A stretch of DNA of 64,000 bases, from NCBI RefSeq assembly GCF_017833415.1, contig NZ_JAFICC010000001.1, positions 434,001-498,000 on the forward strand, read 5' to 3'. The notes under the pieces are model-generated. The model worked only from the letters and a program-made list of their open reading frames with translations. It made no database searches and had not been told where the DNA came from. A program made the translations under genes and the position numbers. Shown in pieces: positions 60,140-64,000 of the stretch. The DNA is from Flavobacterium sp. 1355 (GTDB lineage Bacteria > Bacteroidota > Bacteroidia > Flavobacteriales > Flavobacteriaceae). Position 1 is the first letter of the stretch. Each line of letters begins with the position of its first letter.

Positions 60140-63100
60140 ATGAAAATAACAAACTTTGCTGTTAAGAATTATCAGTTTACGCTGATTATATTTCTGCTGG
60201 TTGCTGTGGTAGGTTATCTTACCCTGTTTACCATGCCAAGGGCTGAAGATCCTGCAACACATCCACCGCAATATTTAATTACTGTAATTTATCCCGGCAC
60301 AAGTCCGAAAGATATGGAGGAACAGGTCGTAAAACCGATCGAGAACAAAATTTACGGACTCGAAAATATCGAAAAAATATTAACCACAGTAGAAGACGGT
60401 GTTGCTGCTTTTCAGGTGAAATTTAAATACGGCGTTGATGTAGATAACAAATATCAGGAAATTTCTACGGAAATGAATGCGCTTAAAAACAGTGAACTTC
60501 CCAAAGATATTTATCAAATAAAAACCGAAAAAATTGCTTCATCAGATGTAAAAATCCTTCAGTTGGCTTTGGTTTCTGAAAATGCATCAGACAAAAAACT
60601 GCGTGATGAAGCGGATAAGCTTAAATCTAAGATTGAGAAAATAACCAATCTTAAAGATGTAAAATACGTCGGAATTCCAGAGCAGGAAATTCGCATTGAC
60701 TTACAGTTGGAAAAACTGGCGCAGCTAAAAATTCCGTTAAACATAGTCATGGGAAGTCTGCAAAGCGAAGCAGCCGATATTCCGGGAGGAAGCATAGACT
60801 TAGGCAGTAAAGTATTTAATGTAAAAACCAGCGGTAAATTTAAAAATGCCGATGATGTAGCTAATACGGTAATTTATAATGCAAACGGAAAAATAATCTA
60901 TATGAGAGATGTAGCCGAAGTAGGCTATAAGTCCCAGGTTGTCGATCATATTACACGCATCAACGGACACCGTTGTGTGCTCGTGACAGCCGGAATGAAA
61001 GATAATGTAAACATTACTGATGTACAAAAAGAATTCATGCCAATTGTAGACGAATTTTCTAAAGAATTACCGTCAAACATAAAATTGGTTAAAAACTTCG
61101 ATCAGGCGAATATGGTATCGCAGCGTCTGGGACATTTAGGTTTTGATTTTATGCTGGCAATTGTTTTGGTAATTGTTACATTACTTCCATTAGGTTTAAG
61201 AGCTTCTGCAATTGTGATGATTTCTATTCCGTTATCGCTCGCATTAGGATTAATTGCAATGAATGCTTTTGGTTTTTCTTTAAATCAGTTAAGTATCGTT
61301 GGCCTGGTGGTAGCTTTGGGATTACTGGTGGATGACAGTATTGTTGTTGTCGAAAATATAGAACGCTGGTTACGAGAAGGACATTCAAAAATGGATGCAG
61401 TCCTTAAAGGCACCAAACAAATCGGAATTGCCGTAGTGGGCTGTACTGCAACACTTATTATCGCTTTTTTACCGCTGACTTTTCTGCCGGATGTTTCGGG
61501 AGAATTTATCAGAAGTTTACCGATGGCGGTTATTACCAGTGTATTGGCATCGATGATTGTAGCTTTGACATTGGTGCCGTTTTTAGGAAGCCGATTTTTA
61601 AAAACACACGATCATGCGGGAGGAAATATTTTTCTTCAGTATCTTCAAAAATTCCTGACCAGAGCGTACCGTGATATTATGCCAAAAGCATTAAAATATC
61701 CGAGAACAACTATTGCTATTTCTATCGTTTTAAGCATCACCGCGTTTGGACTGTTTAAAGTAACCGGTTTTAAGTTATTCCCGACTTCAGAAAAACCAAT
61801 GTTTCTTATCAATATAAAATTACCGCTTCAGGCCAATATTTTAGAAAGTGACCGTGTGACCAAAATTGTAGAAGCCGAGCTGAAAAATCATAAAGAAATT
61901 GTTTATTACACTTCGAACGTTGGTAAAGGAAATCCGCAGATTTATTACAATGTGCATCCACAGGACAGAAAACCCGATTTTGCCCAGATTTTTGTCCAGC
62001 TCGAAGATGAAGCAAAACCAGCGGAAAAAACGGCATTAATTGAAGAGCTGCGAACTAAATTTAAAACGATGCCTTATGCAAAAGTGGAGGTAAAAGATTT
62101 TGAACAGGGAACCCCAATAGAAGCTAATATTGTCGTAAGATTATTTGGTGAAGACCAGGAAGTATTGCGTAAGCTTTCTTCACAGGTAGAAACTATTCTA
62201 AGAAATCAGGAAGGAACCGTGTATATTAACAACGAGTTGAATACGTATAAAACAGACGTTAAAGTTAAAATCAATAAAGAAAAAGCTAGAACATTAGGCG
62301 TACTGACAAGCGAAGTAGATAAGGTAATACGCCTTTCTGTAGCAGGATTAACGGTCGGTGATTATATAGATGACAGGGGTGATGCCAGAAATGTAACACT
62401 AACATTGCCACGAGATAAATTTTCGAATCTTGATGCCTTGAAGAATTTATATGTAAATAACCTTCTGGGAGCGCCGATCGCACTGAATCAGATTGCTGAA
62501 ATTTCGTTTGAAACTTCTCCAACCGCAATTAATCATTTTAACAAATCACGCTTTTCAAAAGTAACCGCTTTATCAGCAAAGGGTTATTATGCCAATGATT
62601 TATTGACGCACATTGTTCCAAAACTGGATCAATTGAAAATGCCAAAAGGATATTATTACAAATTATCAGGTGAAAAAGAATCCGAAGGCGATGCGCTGGG
62701 TGGTAACTTTCTGGCAGTAATTATTTTAAGCACCTTTTTGTTTGTTGCGGTTTTATTGCTGCAGTTTAAAACTTTTAAAGGAATTATTATTGTATTATCT
62801 ATTATACCGCTGGGAATTTTGGGCGGTGTGTTATTATTGCTTCTCAATGGAAGTCCGATGTCTTTGGTTGCTATAATCGGTTTTATTGGTCTTTCGGGAA
62901 TTCAGGTAAAGAACTCTTTGCTGCTGGTAGATTTTACCAATCAGTTAAGACAGGAAGGATATTCGATAGATGAAGCGATTGCCATTGCAGGAGAAACCCG
63001 TTTTCTGCCAGTAGTGCTGACATCCATCACTGCAATTTGTGGTTTGATTCCGATTGCCTTAAACTCAAATCCTTTGATCGCACCATTAGCCATTGTTTTA

Positions 63101-63190
63101 ATTGGCGGTTTAATCAGTTCTACAATATTATCACGAATTGTAACGCCGGTGATGTATAAATTGATTCCTCCTAGTATTGAAAAGAAGTAA
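60140..63190 (+). CDS. Efflux RND transporter permease
   Basis: A 1016-residue inner-membrane proton-driven exporter of the AcrB/MdtB (HAE) family, normal length. The N-terminal AVKNYQFTLIIFLLVAVVGYLTLF, large periplasmic loops with YPGTSPKDMEEQVVKPIE, and the fourth-helix motif VALGLLVDDSIVVVENIERWL with the proton-relay aspartates are intact. The second half repeats this (LLLVDFTNQLRQEGYSIDEAI). It starts 8 bp after the adaptor gene and completes the tripartite pump. Substrate range unknown; the TetR above should respond to it. Confidence 0.96.
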   Translation: MKITNFAVKNYQFTLIIFLLVAVVGYLTLFTMPRAEDPATHPPQYLITVIYPGTSPKDMEEQVVKPIENKIYGLENIEKILTTVEDGVAAFQVKFKYGVDVDNKYQEISTEMNALKNSELPKDIYQIKTEKIASSDVKILQLALVSENASDKKLRDEADKLKSKIEKITNLKDVKYVGIPEQEIRIDLQLEKLAQLKIPLNIVMGSLQSEAADIPGGSIDLGSKVFNVKTSGKFKNADDVANTVIYNANGKIIYMRDVAEVGYKSQVVDHITRINGHRCVLVTAGMKDNVNITDVQKEFMPIVDEFSKELPSNIKLVKNFDQANMVSQRLGHLGFDFMLAIVLVIVTLLPLGLRASAIVMISIPLSLALGLIAMNAFGFSLNQLSIVGLVVALGLLVDDSIVVVENIERWLREGHSKMDAVLKGTKQIGIAVVGCTATLIIAFLPLTFLPDVSGEFIRSLPMAVITSVLASMIVALTLVPFLGSRFLKTHDHAGGNIFLQYLQKFLTRAYRDIMPKALKYPRTTIAISIVLSITAFGLFKVTGFKLFPTSEKPMFLINIKLPLQANILESDRVTKIVEAELKNHKEIVYYTSNVGKGNPQIYYNVHPQDRKPDFAQIFVQLEDEAKPAEKTALIEELRTKFKTMPYAKVEVKDFEQGTPIEANIVVRLFGEDQEVLRKLSSQVETILRNQEGTVYINNELNTYKTDVKVKINKEKARTLGVLTSEVDKVIRLSVAGLTVGDYIDDRGDARNVTLTLPRDKFSNLDALKNLYVNNLLGAPIALNQIAEISFETSPTAINHFNKSRFSKVTALSAKGYYANDLLTHIVPKLDQLKMPKGYYYKLSGEKESEGDALGGNFLAVIILSTFLFVAVLLLQFKTFKGIIIVLSIIPLGILGGVLLLLLNGSPMSLVAIIGFIGLSGIQVKNSLLLVDFTNQLRQEGYSIDEAIAIAGETRFLPVVLTSITAICGLIPIALNSNPLIAPLAIVLIGGLISSTILSRIVTPVMYKLIPPSIEKK

Positions 63191-63289
63191 AGAAACAGAA
63201 AAATGGGATTTTTTTAAATTAAGATTATTTTTAAAGATCAAATAGGTGTAACCAGACATTTTTTTTTCATAATTTAAAGGTTTAGAAAG

Positions 63290-63385
63290 ATGAAACACTT
63301 ATTTTTATGTAAATACATATTTTTGCAGTTTTTTTTTCTTTGCTTTTACTGTGATTCTAAAAAAGGAAATAAAAACGAAAAATGA
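63290..63385 (+). CDS. Possible small lipoprotein or remnant
   Basis: A 31-residue ORF starting MKHLFLCKYIF and continuing as a hydrophobic stretch to a lipobox-like FYC-DSKKG, then a lysine-rich tail. It looks like the signal peptide and first residues of a lipoprotein, ended early by TGA at 63383. It may be a real micro-lipoprotein or a decayed gene. It sits in a 512-bp gap (63191-63702) that otherwise holds only the terminator and a palindrome. Confidence 0.3.
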   Translation: MKHLFLCKYIFLQFFFLCFYCDSKKGNKNEK

Positions 63386-63411
63386 GTTAACTCTGTTTAA
63401 TAGGGTATATG

Positions 63412-63447
63412 AAAAAAAGCGCCAATTGTCTTCAATTGGCGCTTTTT
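63412..63447. terminator. Terminator hairpin (dispersed copy)
   Basis: A 10-bp stem (GCGCCAATTG and its complement) with a TCTT loop, preceded by seven A and followed by five T bases. Its core 63419-63442 is the reverse complement of the hairpin core at 54122-54145. Confidence 0.8.
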
Positions 63448-63578
63448 CGCTGTGTTCAATTGAGGATTTGCTGTCAAAATGAATGATAATCTTAATTCTG
63501 TTTAATTTATTCTATATTTTATAGGGCTTCATAAAGATATATAATAAAACAATACACACTTACAGAGAACAATTTAGA

Positions 63579-63594
63579 TTAGAATTAATTCTAA
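63579..63594. promoter_or_regulatory. Perfect 16-bp palindrome of unknown role
   Basis: TTAGAATTAATTCTAA is fully self-complementary. It resembles the iron-box-like TTAGAnnnnnTCTAA sites of Bacteroidota, but it lies between two convergent genes (RND pump and HxlR), not in a promoter position. It may be chance in AT-rich DNA. Confidence 0.25.
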
Positions 63595-63702
63595 AGTATT
63601 ACAATCAATTAAAATTGAATAATGCTGCTCAAAGCATTCCGAAACTACTGGTCAAATTATACCGAAAGTATATGGTGTGACAAACCAATTTTTTGACTAT
63701 TC

Positions 63703-64000
63703 TCATTTTGTATATAAACTTTTGTGCCGTTTTCCCCACTGCTCCATATGCTGGATTATCGGTCTTAATTCATAGCCAATTTCTGTTAACTCATATTCTA
63801 CTTTAGGAGGGACTTGAGCGTATACATTTCTCTTTATAATATTATCTTGTTCCAATTTCCGCAGTTGCAGCGTTAGCATACGTTCTGTAATATTTGGTAT
63901 AGATTTCCTTAGTTCGCTAAAACGCATTTTGCCTTGTAATAGCCAGGAACAAATTACAAGTGACCATTGGCCGCCAATTATGTTTGCCGCGTATACTTCT
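63703..64000 (-). CDS. HxlR-family regulator, N-terminus cut by window edge
   Basis: The open frame runs past 64000, so the ATG at 63927 is only internal. The visible 98 codons read from YAANIIGGQWSLVICSWLLQGKMRFSELRKSIPNITERMLTLQLRKLEQDNIIKR, the HxlR winged-helix core, to a C-terminal PPKVEYELTEIGYELRPIIQHMEQWGKRH. The first residues, including the usual sensor cysteine, are outside the window. A second HxlR regulator in the window, unrelated in position to the one at 55651. Confidence 0.92.
   Translation of the reverse strand, partial: EVYAANIIGGQWSLVICSWLLQGKMRFSELRKSIPNITERMLTLQLRKLEQDNIIKRNVYAQVPPKVEYELTEIGYELRPIIQHMEQWGKRHKSLYTK

Noticed and set aside
1..64000. tRNA, rRNA, riboswitch and prophage signals
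   Set aside because: I found no cloverleaf-like sequence, no rRNA segment, no known riboswitch core and no phage structural genes by reading; small RNAs without motifs could be missed.

Overview
The window is AT-rich chromosomal DNA from a member of the Bacteroidota, most likely Flavobacterium or a close relative. The evidence is the TAnnTTTG (-7) promoter boxes with no Shine-Dalgarno signals, a FecI/FecR/TonB-receptor cell-surface signalling set, many lipoproteins, DUF5777/DUF4833/DUF6428 proteins, and DUF4974-type anti-sigma architecture. I see no rRNA, tRNA, CRISPR array or complete insertion sequence.

Layout. 1-3.5 kb: a leftward arsenic-resistance operon (arsR, GNAT, DUF6428, arsenate-reductase-like phosphatase, ACR3 pump) preceded by a palindromic operator and followed by a truncated outer-membrane barrel gene. 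3.7-7.7 kb: two DUF1254/DUF1214 lipoproteins and a DUF4239 membrane protein. 7.8-11.7 kb: a TetR-SDR pair sharing an operator-like sequence, then a Crp/Fnr regulator, a secreted DJ-1/PfpI protein, a small monooxygenase and a hotdog-fold protein. 11.9-18.3 kb: a leftward block holding an ECF sigma factor, FecR anti-sigma factor and TonB receptor, then an OB-fold protein, DUF5777 barrel, cytochrome c lipoprotein and YceI protein; a GTAGGGTAA-type motif recurs between its units. 18.4-25.5 kb: a repeat-bearing lipoprotein, AraC regulator, amidohydrolase, cupin, alpha/beta hydrolase, secreted RidA, DUF1826 and a TonB-like lipoprotein.

25.7-43.6 kb is the accessory part. It holds a PIN-like protein next to an ORC/Cdc6-like ATPase with a C-terminal winged helix, a siderophore receptor with its PepSY partner, a lipid-type operon (PhyH dioxygenase, CDP-alcohol phosphotransferase, GtrA) preceded by a 29-residue ORF ending in eight cysteines, a PD-(D/E)XK-like nuclease with an unknown partner, a REP-associated (RAYT) transposase flanked by inverted palindromes and a 130-bp tandem repeat, and a HEPN-like protein. 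Two recent duplicates of one XRE regulator, each with its own terminator, sit beside the two accessory clusters.

43.7-64 kb: bestrophin, arylsulfatase, two serine beta-lactamase-like hydrolases with a membrane AraC regulator, a GH2 glycosidase, a response regulator, a cold-shock protein, an HxlR/SDR divergent pair with twin operators, and a TetR-controlled RND efflux operon (TolC, adaptor, pump) whose operators flank the tetR gene. A truncated HxlR gene closes the window.

The most unusual signals are the polycysteine leader ORF at 36161-36250, the PIN/ATPase cassette at 25711-28698, and the RAYT/REP locus at 41.4-42.4 kb.
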